Made by a program: the position numbers and the translations under genes. Under the pieces are notes generated by a model. That model was not told the origin of the DNA, made no database searches, and saw only the letters and a program-made list of their open reading frames with translations. From Paenibacillus sambharensis (GTDB lineage Bacteria; Bacillota; Bacilli; Paenibacillales; Paenibacillaceae), in the NCBI RefSeq assembly GCF_003233845.1, contig NZ_QKRB01000036.1, positions 1 to 64,000 of the forward strand: a stretch of DNA of 64,000 nucleotides, given 5' to 3'. This document shows, in pieces, positions 8,872 through 16,716 of this stretch. How positions within the stretch are numbered: the first letter of the stretch is position 1; each line of letters begins with the position of its first letter.

Positions 8872-8899
8872 CCCCCATAAACTAATTGTGTCAGGCCGT

Positions 8900-8944
8900 C
8901 TACCCTTTAATGGGAATATAGGGTTCAATGAACAACTGCACCAT
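8900..8944 (-). pseudogene. gene X terminal fragment, copy B
   Basis: A 14-codon fragment ending FIEPYIPIKG-TAG, homologous in protein and DNA to the end of the gene X remnant at 7563-7820. The rest of 8354-8899 and the upstream flank hold no gene I can support apart from repeat B; the region is AT-rich. Confidence 0.45.
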
Positions 8945-8948
8945 CTGC

Positions 8949-9335
8949 TCACACCCTCTCCACATAACGAAACACTTCAGCCGACCTCATTTCCCAGGAC
9001 AGCAGCTCTCTCTCCAGCCTTAACACGATCATGCCGTGATAGATTGGCGGTTCTACTTCGTCTGCTCCTCTGGAGAACATACAATCGACGATATACTCAC
9101 TCTTGTTCATTTTGGACTGCCTGATCGAGAGACTGGCATCTTCCAGCTTGAAGCCTTTGGCTTTCATATCAGTAACGAAGTCAGCGAGTGTTGTCTGAAC
9201 GTCATGAGCAGCTTCACCCTGATAAGCCGATCTGAACTCTTGCTTGATAAACCGTTCGGCGGAGAGCATGTACTCACCTGCATATAGGGTAACGATACAC
9301 AATCCTACTAATAGAGTCGCTAATATTCTCTTCAC
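8949..9335 (-). CDS. secreted or membrane-anchored hypothetical protein
   Basis: A 128-residue protein with an N-terminal hydrophobic segment (about 4-20) acting as signal peptide or anchor, then a small mixed domain with SIRQSKMNKSEYIVDCMFSR and PIYHGMIVLRLERELLSW. No family recognised. The GTG start has GGGGGA with a 9-base gap. It lies between repeats B and C and is probably accessory. Confidence 0.55.
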   Translation of the reverse strand: MKRILATLLVGLCIVTLYAGEYMLSAERFIKQEFRSAYQGEAAHDVQTTLADFVTDMKAKGFKLEDASLSIRQSKMNKSEYIVDCMFSRGADEVEPPIYHGMIVLRLERELLSWEMRSAEVFRYVERV

Positions 9336-9465
9336 GCCAATGAATCCCCCTTGCCCAACCTATGTTCCTATATTGTGCACTTCCTGTCATACAATGTCTA
9401 TTCCTAAATCCCCAGTTGTTATCCATTCTCTATTTTCCTTGCAATATGGCCCTCTGAAAAAACAA

Positions 9466-9488
9466 AGGCCCCCCGCATCCGCGGAGGG
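9466..9488 (-). terminator. terminator of the CotF-like gene (copy C)
   Basis: Minus strand: CCCTCCGC-GGAT-GCGGGGGG, then CCTTTGTTTTTT, directly after the coat-gene stop. The same tail is repeated at 7484-7552 and 8815-8871. Confidence 0.88.
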
Positions 9489-9505
9489 CTTCTCTCATTC
9501 AAAAC

Positions 9506-10132
9506 TTAGATCATATGGCGCACGCCGGTGTAGCTGCCGCCCATGCCGCCTGTTGTGGCCGTGATGCCCATGCCGGCAGCCATTGGCTGGAACGTCTGGG
9601 ACATCTGCTGGATGTCGTTCATCGGCATGCTTGGCACTTCGTAGTAGCCTCTGGCGTTCATCAGCTGCCAGATTTCGTAGGCCATCTGCTGACAGTTGTT
9701 TGCTGCCATAACATGCAGGGCACGAAGCTCCGGATCCACGCACTCGGTTGCCCACATCATACCGAACACCGAGCCAGCTTTGTGTGTAAGCAGGATCGCC
9801 GTCGAGATGGTGATGTCATTCACACGGGACGGGCTCTCCATGTTCATCACCGGTGCAGGAATCATATGCGGGTCCTGGAAGCCGGTGTGCGGACGGTACT
9901 GCGCCTGCGGCTGGTACATGCTGAGCCGGGACATGTCCATCCCTCTGTTCTGCAATACACTTACTGCACGCTGCAGCGTCGAGTTCATCGACTGAATGTG
10001 ACGGTACAGCATATCCTGCATGTCACGGTCAGATGTCATGGAAGCGAACAGCGCATGCAGCTCGATGTCCGTCGTTATTTTTCGCATCAATTCATTAGTA
10101 GCCAGAAACTCATGGGATGCCCAGGTTCTCAT
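9506..10132 (-). CDS. spore coat protein, CotF-like
   Basis: A 208-residue protein with a Coat F/ferritin-like helical domain (TNELMRKITTDIELHALFASMTSDRDMQDML; later HKAGSVFGMMWATECVDPELRALHVMAANNC) and a Met/Pro-rich middle. The C-terminal tail is Gly/Thr-rich (GITATTGGMGGSYTGVRHMI). It is a likely spore coat or spore-associated protein made in the mother cell. ATG 10132 has a GGAAGGGTGG box somewhat far upstream. This is the intact parent of the repeated tail fragments. Confidence 0.82.
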   Translation of the reverse strand: MRTWASHEFLATNELMRKITTDIELHALFASMTSDRDMQDMLYRHIQSMNSTLQRAVSVLQNRGMDMSRLSMYQPQAQYRPHTGFQDPHMIPAPVMNMESPSRVNDITISTAILLTHKAGSVFGMMWATECVDPELRALHVMAANNCQQMAYEIWQLMNARGYYEVPSMPMNDIQQMSQTFQPMAAGMGITATTGGMGGSYTGVRHMI

Positions 10133-10195
10133 TATCCAAAATCCACCCTTCCAGGAATATGTTGACCTGGTTATTATCCCTGCTGCAGGCGGCTG

Positions 10196-11116
10196 TTATT
10201 CAGCTGCGACCCCTACATTGCTCACCTTGCTGCGCCGCCCTCCGGGCGGACGGTTAACGAAATAAATACTGCTGAGAATGAACAGGAAGCCTGCCACCAG
10301 CGATAAAGTGAATGGTTCGTTGAAGAAGATCGTGCCGATCACTATCGCAACCAGCGGAATAAGGAACGTAAACGAGGCGACCTTGCCCGCTTCACCCGAA
10401 TCCATCAGACGATAGAAGACAATCCAGCCGATCCCGATTACCAGAATCGCGATGAACAGCAGCGTTGCAATGAAAGACGGCGCCCATACGATGTCCGACC
10501 AGCTCTCTACACTGGAACCGACAGCGGTCGTGAACGCTCCGCCAATGATCAGCTGCAGCGTGACCAGCCAGATCGGGTCCACTCTTGGCGTTACCTTCTT
10601 CACATAGATCGTGCCGAGCGCCCAGCTCAGCGAGGAGCCGAGGGCCAGCAGCACGCCCGCAACCGAGATATGACCGGACAGCCCGTCAGCTCCGCTGCTG
10701 ATTATGGCTACCCCGGTGAAGCCCATGATCAGGCCTGTTATTTTCAGCACATTCATCGACTCTCCCAGCCACATCCAGGCGAACAAGCCGACCAGCACCG
10801 GCTGCAGGAAGACGATCGCCGAGAACAGCCCCGCCGGCAAATATTCAAGCCCGATCGTCTGCAGCCCATAGTAGAGCACCACGTTCACGACCGCCGAGAC
10901 GAAATAGATGTACCAGGTTTCCTTGAACCGGAGCCGTTTGAACCGGGGAACCGCAACAAGCAGCAGGACAAGCCCGCCGATCAGCGTCCGGGTCCCCGAG
11001 AACAGCACGGGCGGCATATAGTTCAGCGCATATTTGGACAACGGCCAGTTAATTCCCCACACCACAATTAGAAAAACAAGCAGCAGCCCCGTCTGCAGCT
11101 TCGTCAGCTTATGCAT
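10196..11116 (-). CDS. EamA/DMT-superfamily transporter
   Basis: A 306-residue integral membrane protein with ten predicted helices in two EamA halves (typical motifs VWGINWPLSKYALNYMPPVLFSGTR near the N-terminus, and ALGSSLSWALGTIYVKKV at the start of the second half). It is a predicted inner-membrane metabolite or drug efflux carrier; substrate unknown. RBS AAGGAG with a 9-base gap before ATG. It diverges from a PadR regulator gene, which makes it a plausible regulatory target. Confidence 0.85.
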   Translation of the reverse strand: MHKLTKLQTGLLLVFLIVVWGINWPLSKYALNYMPPVLFSGTRTLIGGLVLLLVAVPRFKRLRFKETWYIYFVSAVVNVVLYYGLQTIGLEYLPAGLFSAIVFLQPVLVGLFAWMWLGESMNVLKITGLIMGFTGVAIISSGADGLSGHISVAGVLLALGSSLSWALGTIYVKKVTPRVDPIWLVTLQLIIGGAFTTAVGSSVESWSDIVWAPSFIATLLFIAILVIGIGWIVFYRLMDSGEAGKVASFTFLIPLVAIVIGTIFFNEPFTLSLVAGFLFILSSIYFVNRPPGGRRSKVSNVGVAAE

Positions 11117-11192
11117 CTCCCATTTCTCCTTACCAGTCAGTCACGAATATCAAGTCCAATTGTTAATCATACGCCCCTTACCTAAAGTAATC

Positions 11193-11212
11193 AACTTCAG
11201 ATATATGAAGTT
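11193..11212. promoter_or_regulatory. inverted repeat in the divergent promoter region
   Basis: A perfect 7-bp inverted repeat AACTTCA-GATATA-TGAAGTT lies between the EamA gene and the PadR gene. It may be an operator or an mRNA 5' hairpin. Confidence 0.4.
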
Positions 11213-11229
11213 TTTCATAACCTATATAC

Positions 11230-11244
11230 ATACCTATTAGGTAT
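11230..11244. promoter_or_regulatory. candidate PadR operator
   Basis: ATACCTA-T-TAGGTAT, a 7-1-7 palindrome in the PadR/EamA divergent region. The same half-sites (ATACCTAG...CTAGGTAT) flank the promoter of the second PadR gene at 18548-18583. Confidence 0.5.
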
Positions 11245-11317
11245 ATAGTACTCTCAGGAAGAGCACGCAGTGAGCAGCTGCGGTAATGTGAATCCCACAT
11301 GCAAGGAGGCAGACTGG

Positions 11318-11872
11318 ATGGAATTCGTGATTCTTGGCCTGCTGCTGATTCGCAGCCTGTCCCAGTATGACATCAAGGCCATTCTGGAGCGGAAAATATC
11401 CCCTTTCTACAGCCCCAGCCTCGGCAGTATTCAAGCGGCACTGAAGAAGCTGCAGGCTGGCGGCCGCCTTGAGCTGCATGCTGATGAGAACAGCCCTCGC
11501 GGCAGGAAGCTGTATACCATAACGCCCGAAGGCAAGCAGCACTTCATGACCTGGATGCTGGCGCCATTCTCGCATGGCCGGCTCGAGCAGGAGGCGACGA
11601 CGAAGCTTTTCTTCCTTGGACTTGTATCACCAGCTGAACGCTTAGCTATTGTGCTGGATATGACAAGGGTGCTGGAAGCGAATGTTCAAGAGTTCGAGGC
11701 GGCATATGCAGAAGCCAAGACCCGTCTGAGTTCAGGTGAAACGCCCGTACATCTTGCGGAGATCGCCCGGTTTCAGCTGAAGACGCTGGAGCTTGGGCTG
11801 CATGACCAGCGGAGCATGCTGGCGTGGTTTACGAGTCTTGCAGAGGAACTGGAGGCAGAGACCGATGGATAA
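11318..11872 (+). CDS. PadR-family transcriptional regulator
   Basis: A 184-residue protein. The N-terminal winged helix starts MEFVILGLLLIRSLSQYDIKAIL and continues through SLGSIQAALKKLQAGGRLELH and GRKLYTITPEGKQHF. A Vir-like helical C-terminal domain follows (PadR subfamily 2). ATG 11318 is chosen because AAGGAGG lies 8 bases upstream; an upstream start at 11270 lacks one. The next gene starts inside this one (8-base overlap), so the pair is an operon. It probably represses itself and possibly the divergent EamA gene. Confidence 0.85.
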   Translation: MEFVILGLLLIRSLSQYDIKAILERKISPFYSPSLGSIQAALKKLQAGGRLELHADENSPRGRKLYTITPEGKQHFMTWMLAPFSHGRLEQEATTKLFFLGLVSPAERLAIVLDMTRVLEANVQEFEAAYAEAKTRLSSGETPVHLAEIARFQLKTLELGLHDQRSMLAWFTSLAEELEAETDG

Positions 11873-12707
11873 TGCGAAGAACACGAAGAAACTGACGTTC
11901 AAGAACGCCAGCATTGCCTACACGGTGAGCGGGAACAAGAGCGGGGAGACAATCCTGATGCTGCATCCGGCGTTCACGGACCGGACGATTTTCGAGCCGC
12001 AGCTCGCTTACTTTCAGAAGCGGTACCAGCTCATTCTCGTTGATCTGCCTGGTCACGGGGAGAGCCAGGTCGGCGGGACGAAGGTCACACTTGAGGATAT
12101 GCCGGACATTCTGGACCGTATTCTATCTGAAAATAACACCGCCGACTGCCACGTTCTCGGCGTCTCGCTCGGCTCTCTGGCTGCTCAGGCCTTCGCCGAC
12201 CGCTGCCCTGACCGCGTGAAATCCGTGATCGTCGTTGGCGGGTATTCCGTACACAAGGCCAATAAGCCGATCCTGAAGGCCCAGCGCCGGGAAGGGCTGC
12301 GGTGGCTGTTTTACATTCTCTTCTCCATGAAGAGCTTCCGCGCTTATGCCGCCGCCATGGCGTGCCATACAGCCGAAGGGCGGGAGCGCTTCGCGCGCGG
12401 TGCAGCACATTTCAACCGGCGGTCGTTCGCCGCAATGGCGGGTACGAAGCGTTTTTTCGTCCCGCGGTCTGAACCTGCTGCCTACCCGCTGCTGCTCGTT
12501 ATCGGCGAGCATGATCTGCAGCTGGTCCGTGATGCGGCAGCCGAGCTGCAGCGGCTTGAAGCCGGAGCTGAGCTGGTGCTTATCCCGGACTCAGGCCACT
12601 GCGCCAACGTTGATACGCCGGATGTGTTCAACAGGCTCGTGGACAGCTTCCTGCAGCGCCTGCGCTCTACTTCGCACAGCGAGGCACACGAGCCGACAGG
12701 TGGGTAA
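11865..12707 (+). CDS. alpha/beta-fold hydrolase
   Basis: A 280-residue alpha/beta hydrolase: oxyanion MLHPAFTDRT, DLPGHGES, nucleophile elbow GVSLGS, acid VIGEHD, and histidine DSGHCANVDTPDVFN. The substrate cannot be told. ATG 11865 is preceded by GGAGG with a 9-base gap and overlaps the PadR stop. The 3' end overlaps the convergent alr gene by 41 bases, so the two transcripts are antisense at their ends. Confidence 0.85.
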   Translation: MDNAKNTKKLTFKNASIAYTVSGNKSGETILMLHPAFTDRTIFEPQLAYFQKRYQLILVDLPGHGESQVGGTKVTLEDMPDILDRILSENNTADCHVLGVSLGSLAAQAFADRCPDRVKSVIVVGGYSVHKANKPILKAQRREGLRWLFYILFSMKSFRAYAAAMACHTAEGRERFARGAAHFNRRSFAAMAGTKRFFVPRSEPAAYPLLLVIGEHDLQLVRDAAAELQRLEAGAELVLIPDSGHCANVDTPDVFNRLVDSFLQRLRSTSHSEAHEPTGG

Positions 12708-13965
12708 GAATTTCCTGCGGGATGGTGCCGACATGATCGGCCATCTGCTGCACCGTAATTTCGCGATCTCCCTGCCGGCCCAGCAGCGTGACCTTGGTAC
12801 CAACCGGACATCGATGCGGCAGCCGGATCATCAGCTGATCCATGCAGACATTGCCGGCAATCGGCGCCTTCTTCCCCTCCACCAATACGTGAAACTGCTT
12901 CAAGCTGCGAAAATAGCCATCCGCATAACCGACCGGGATCGTTGCAATCCACTCATCCGCCGCAGCTTGATACGAGTTGTCGTAGCCCACATACGTACCG
13001 GCGCGCACCTTCTTCACATGGACGATCTCCGCATGCAGGGAGATCGTCGGCTTCAGCTCGATCCCAACCTCACGCCGCACATCTTCGCCATACGGATACA
13101 CGCCATGCAGCGCCGCGCCTACCCGCACCATATCCATCGCCAGCTGGGGAAAACGCATCGCCGCCGCACTGTTCGCACAGTGTGCGGCCACACCGCGAAA
13201 GCCGCTGTCACCGACCCAGCGGCGCATCTCGTAGAACCGCATCAGCTGCCGGCTGTAGTAGGCCATATCATGGTGATCAGCTGTGGCAAGATGGGTGTAG
13301 ACCCCTTCCACGGAATAAGCGCCTGAACGCAGCAGCGGCACCATCCGCTCGAACTCCTCCCTCTCCCGCAGGCCGATCCGCCCCATCCCGGTGTCCATCT
13401 TGATGTGGACGGAGAGCCTTCCAGCTGTCATCTTGTACCTCTTGGCCTCTGCCAGCCATTCCGCCTGAAACACAGGAACCGCCGCCCGGTATTGGATCGC
13501 CAGGTTAATATCCTGCGGCCGGATCGGAGTCAGCACCAATATGGGCGCTTCAATGCCGTGCTGCCTGAGCCGGACGGCCTCATCCAGCACACTGACAGCA
13601 AGCTGGTCCGCTCCGGCCTTCAGCACAGCGTTAGCGGAAGCGGTCAGCCCGTGACCATAAGCATCCGCCTTCACGACCGCCATGAACTGCGTCTCCTGCG
13701 GGAGCCTGCTCTTGATCATCCGCAGATTGGCGCCAATATGATCCTCATGCACCTCCAGCCAGACCGGGCGGCGGTCAGCGGTCACTCCGGTGTGCTGCTC
13801 CGCTGTTCCCGCCGCAGAACCGGGGGCTGCCATAGTTCCTGATATGGTGTCCGATATGGTGCCCGATTTGGTGCCTGATTCGGTGCCTGATTCGGTGCCT
13901 GATATCGTGCTTGATGTGGTGTCTGTCATGGCCCTTGTCCTGGCCCCTGTCATGGTCCCTTTCAT
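12667..13965 (-). CDS. alr: alanine racemase with repeat-encoded N-terminal extension
   Basis: A 432-residue fold-type III PLP enzyme converting L-Ala to D-Ala for peptidoglycan. The PLP lysine is in FMAVVKADAYGHG, the catalytic Tyr region is VGYDNSYQAAADEW, and the C-terminal region is GNVCMDQLMIRLP. The usual length is about 380-390; here about 44 extra residues precede the domain, made of eleven degenerate tetrapeptides (consensus x-S-G-T) encoded by 12-bp tandem repeats. The start is supported by an ATGA overlap with the murF stop. Last gene of ddl-murF-alr. An internal ATG (MAAPGSAAG) just after the repeats is a possible alternative start. Confidence 0.93.
   Translation of the reverse strand: MKGTMTGARTRAMTDTTSSTISGTESGTESGTKSGTISDTISGTMAAPGSAAGTAEQHTGVTADRRPVWLEVHEDHIGANLRMIKSRLPQETQFMAVVKADAYGHGLTASANAVLKAGADQLAVSVLDEAVRLRQHGIEAPILVLTPIRPQDINLAIQYRAAVPVFQAEWLAEAKRYKMTAGRLSVHIKMDTGMGRIGLREREEFERMVPLLRSGAYSVEGVYTHLATADHHDMAYYSRQLMRFYEMRRWVGDSGFRGVAAHCANSAAAMRFPQLAMDMVRVGAALHGVYPYGEDVRREVGIELKPTISLHAEIVHVKKVRAGTYVGYDNSYQAAADEWIATIPVGYADGYFRSLKQFHVLVEGKKAPIAGNVCMDQLMIRLPHRCPVGTKVTLLGRQGDREITVQQMADHVGTIPQEILTHLSARVPRCAK
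13834..13965 (-). repeat. 12-bp tandem repeat (11 degenerate units) at the alr 5' end
   Basis: Eleven consecutive 12-base units, in plus-strand form close to GGTGCCTGATTC; two central units are identical and the outer ones diverged. The array runs exactly from the alr start codon to residue 44, so copy number changes would keep the frame. Confidence 0.8.
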
Positions 13966-15386
13966 GACGCCACACTCTCCTCTGTCCGCAGCGCAGTAAT
14001 AATATCCTCCAGCTGCAGGGCCCGTGAGCCCTTGATCAGCACCACGCTTGGTTCTCTCAGCTGCTCCCGCAGCAGTTCGGTGATCGCTGCCTTATCCTCA
14101 CAGTGCAGCACGGCTGCCTGCGGATAACGGGCACGTGCCGCCGCTCCCAGCTCTGCGGCCATTTCCCCGATAGTCACCAGCAGATCGATCTGCTCCATCT
14201 GAAGCTCGCTGCCGATATTCCGGTGCAGCTCCGCTGCTTCCTCGCCAAGCTCAACCATGTTGCCGATGACGGCGATTTTCTTCTTGTCCGGATGTACGCA
14301 GTACAGCATATCCAGTGCGGCCCGCAGGCTCGCCGGATTGGATTTGTATGCATCATTAATGACCAAACTAGAGCCCAGACGGATTTGCTCGTTCCGCATT
14401 CCGGTCACCGCCGCCTCACGCAGTCCCTGTCGGATATTCTCATACGTTACGCCGCAATAACGCGCCGCCGCAATCGCGCCAAGCGCATTCAGCATCTGAT
14501 GCCGGCCGAGCAGCGGCGTGAACAGTACCGGGCATGCCCGGTCCGAGATCGTGAAGGTCGTGCCGGTCTCGTTCGTCACATAGCCGGTCGGATAATAGGC
14601 ATGCCCGGCTTCCGAGCCGAACGGGACAAGCTTAAGCTCGTCAATAAGTGGATTCGCACCAAGCGCCCGGACGAACTGCGGGTTATCCGCATTATAGATG
14701 AGGGGACTGCCGGGCTGCAGGCCCTGCATGATTTCCAGCTTCGCCTCAATAATCCGCTCTCTGGTATGGAGATCGCCCAGATGCACCTCGCTGATGCTCG
14801 TAATAATGGCTGCATCCGGCTGTGCCAGACGGCTCAGCATGGCGATCTCGCCCAGATCCGACATCCCCATCTCCACAACGGCCATCTCCGTATCCTCTTC
14901 CAGCTGCAGCAGCGTCAGCGGCACGCCCAGATGATTGTTGAAGTTGCCCGGCGTCTTCTGCGTCTTGAAAGTGGTAGCGAGCAAGCCAGCCAAAATATCC
15001 TTCGTCGACGTCTTGCCATTGCTGCCTGTAATGCCGATCACCTTCGTCTTCAGATGGCTGCGGTAGGCAGCCGACAGCTGCTGGATCGCGGCCAGTGTGT
15101 CATCCACAAGCAGCAGCGGGATGGTCAGGCCATCTGGGATCACAACGTCCCGGCACCACAGCGCGGCAGCCGCGCCATTGTTCACCGCATCCTGCACGAA
15201 ATCATGCCCGTCAAACCGTTCGCCCCGGATCGGCACGAACAGACTGCCCGGCTTTGCCGCGCGGGTATCCGTCATAACGCCTTCAATCAGCCGGTCTGTC
15301 TCCACCATTGCATTCCTATTCGCATTCGTATTCGCAAGCTCAGCCCCAGCCATAGCCGCGAGTTCGTTAATGGTCCGTCTAATCAT
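13962..15386 (-). CDS. murF: UDP-N-acetylmuramoyl-tripeptide--D-Ala-D-Ala ligase
   Basis: A 474-residue Mur ligase that adds D-Ala-D-Ala to UDP-MurNAc-tripeptide using ATP, in the cytoplasm. P-loop VIGITGSNGKTSTKD, central AVVEMGMSDLGEI, and C-terminal NDAYKSNPASLRAALD, diagnostic of MurF. Usual length about 450-475. It overlaps ddl (ATGA at 15383-15386) and alr (ATGA at 13962-13965), giving strict translational coupling. The three proteins form the D-alanine branch of wall synthesis. Confidence 0.96.
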   Translation of the reverse strand: MIRRTINELAAMAGAELANTNANRNAMVETDRLIEGVMTDTRAAKPGSLFVPIRGERFDGHDFVQDAVNNGAAAALWCRDVVIPDGLTIPLLLVDDTLAAIQQLSAAYRSHLKTKVIGITGSNGKTSTKDILAGLLATTFKTQKTPGNFNNHLGVPLTLLQLEEDTEMAVVEMGMSDLGEIAMLSRLAQPDAAIITSISEVHLGDLHTRERIIEAKLEIMQGLQPGSPLIYNADNPQFVRALGANPLIDELKLVPFGSEAGHAYYPTGYVTNETGTTFTISDRACPVLFTPLLGRHQMLNALGAIAAARYCGVTYENIRQGLREAAVTGMRNEQIRLGSSLVINDAYKSNPASLRAALDMLYCVHPDKKKIAVIGNMVELGEEAAELHRNIGSELQMEQIDLLVTIGEMAAELGAAARARYPQAAVLHCEDKAAITELLREQLREPSVVLIKGSRALQLEDIITALRTEESVAS

Positions 15387-16474
15387 GCTTCCACCCCCTG
15401 AAGTGCTGTCACCTGTTTGCCTGCATGGCGCTCCATCGCCAGCTCAATAAGCCGGTCAAGCAGCTGCGTATAGGTCGTTCCCGCCGTCTTCTCCCAGAGT
15501 ACGGGGAACATGCTGTTTTTCGTAAAGCCCGGCAGCGTGTTTACTTCGTTCAGGTAGATATCTCCGCGGTCTGTCACGAAGAAATCCGTCCGCATCAGTC
15601 CGCTTCCATCCAAGGCACGGAACAGAGACAGCGTCATGGCGCGCAGCTTCTCGTAGACCGGGGCTGATAGTTTGGCAGGAATACGCTTGATGAGCGTGCC
15701 GCTTTCGTATTTTTTCTCATAGCTGAAAAAGTCCGCTTCACGGACGAACTCGCCCGCGACCGAGCAGACCGGCCGCTCGTTGCCGAGCACCGCAAGCTGC
15801 ACCTCCCGCCCCTTGATCTCCTGCTCCACCAGAATCTTGCCGTCATAGCGGAATGCTTCCGTGATGGCTACCACCAGCTCCTCCCGGTTCGCACAGCAGC
15901 TGATCCCGATGCTCGACCCGAGCTTCGCAGGCTTCACATAGCATGGATAGCCGATCAGCGTTTCGATCCGCTGGCACCACTGCGCCTCCTCCTGCTCCCA
16001 GTCCTGGCGGTGAAAGTACAGATACTCGGACTGCGGTATGCCTGCTGCTGCGGCGATTTTCTTCGTCATCGTCTTGTCGATGGAAGCCGCCGATGCGCCT
16101 ACCCCGTTGCCCACATATGGAATGTTCAGCAGCTCCAGCATGCCCTGCACCGTGCCGTCCTCTCCGTATTCGCCGTGCAGCGCCGGGAAGACGCATGCCC
16201 CGCCGTCTCCATCTGCAGCCAGTCTGGCCAGAAAATCAGCCGCCGAACTCGCGGCGCTTACTGTGCTCCCTGTCTGTGCCCGAAGCTCCTCCACCGAAGC
16301 AAGCTCGTGTGTCACCGGCTCAAGCGGCTGCCAGCAGCCCTCCCTGGAAATATAGACCGGTACCACGCGGTACAGCTGTTTGTTCAATCCATTGATGATG
16401 GTCATGGCCGTGACCAGCGACACCTCATGCTCGGGCGATCTGCCCCCGCAAAGCACATATATATTTTTCATCAT
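15383..16474 (-). CDS. ddl: D-alanine--D-alanine ligase
   Basis: A 363-residue ATP-grasp ligase. N-terminal YVLCGGRSPEHEVSLVTA, CYVKPAKLGSSIGISC in the ATP lid, and C-terminal YLNEVNTLPGFTKNSMFPVLW. The active-site region has the usual D-Ala-D-Ala features; Ddl-versus-VanA specificity was not resolved residue by residue. The start is ATG 16474 (MMKNIY) with GGAGGAG 8 bases upstream; the frame is open further upstream but lacks a site there. First gene of the ddl-murF-alr operon. Confidence 0.94.
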   Translation of the reverse strand: MMKNIYVLCGGRSPEHEVSLVTAMTIINGLNKQLYRVVPVYISREGCWQPLEPVTHELASVEELRAQTGSTVSAASSAADFLARLAADGDGGACVFPALHGEYGEDGTVQGMLELLNIPYVGNGVGASAASIDKTMTKKIAAAAGIPQSEYLYFHRQDWEQEEAQWCQRIETLIGYPCYVKPAKLGSSIGISCCANREELVVAITEAFRYDGKILVEQEIKGREVQLAVLGNERPVCSVAGEFVREADFFSYEKKYESGTLIKRIPAKLSAPVYEKLRAMTLSLFRALDGSGLMRTDFFVTDRGDIYLNEVNTLPGFTKNSMFPVLWEKTAGTTYTQLLDRLIELAMERHAGKQVTALQGVEA

Positions 16475-16648
16475 GCTACTCTCTCCTCCGAAACCGGCAG
16501 CGCCGTGTATTTCATGCTTGTCTCCAAGTATAGGACCCAACCTTTTCTTTTCCGGAAAGAAAGTATTAACGTTCCTTACGATTTCATTTAAGAAAGTCTT
16601 AATTAATGATTAAGCCGGGGGCCGAAGGGGGTGACTACAGTGACAGCA

Positions 16649-16696
16649 AAAAAACCGCAAGGCCAGCGCGATGGGCGCCAAACCTGCGGTTTCTGT
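16649..16696 (-). terminator. rho-independent terminator after the FtsW-like gene
   Basis: Outer stem AAACCGCA/TGCGGTTT (16652-16659 with 16685-16692) with an inner GC hairpin. On the minus strand it is followed by a run of seven T. It also separates the ddl promoter region from the preceding operon. Confidence 0.8.
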
Positions 16697-16716
16697 TATA
16701 GGTGTGTGTATTTGGA

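Noticed and set aside
11793-11864. longer N-terminus for the alpha/beta hydrolase
   Set aside because: The upstream start lies deep inside padR without a binding site, while ATG 11865 has GGAGG at a 9-base gap.
15383-16474. ddl as a vancomycin-resistance D-Ala-D-Lac ligase
   Set aside because: It is coupled to murF and alr with no vanH/vanX-type partners, fitting housekeeping D-Ala-D-Ala synthesis.
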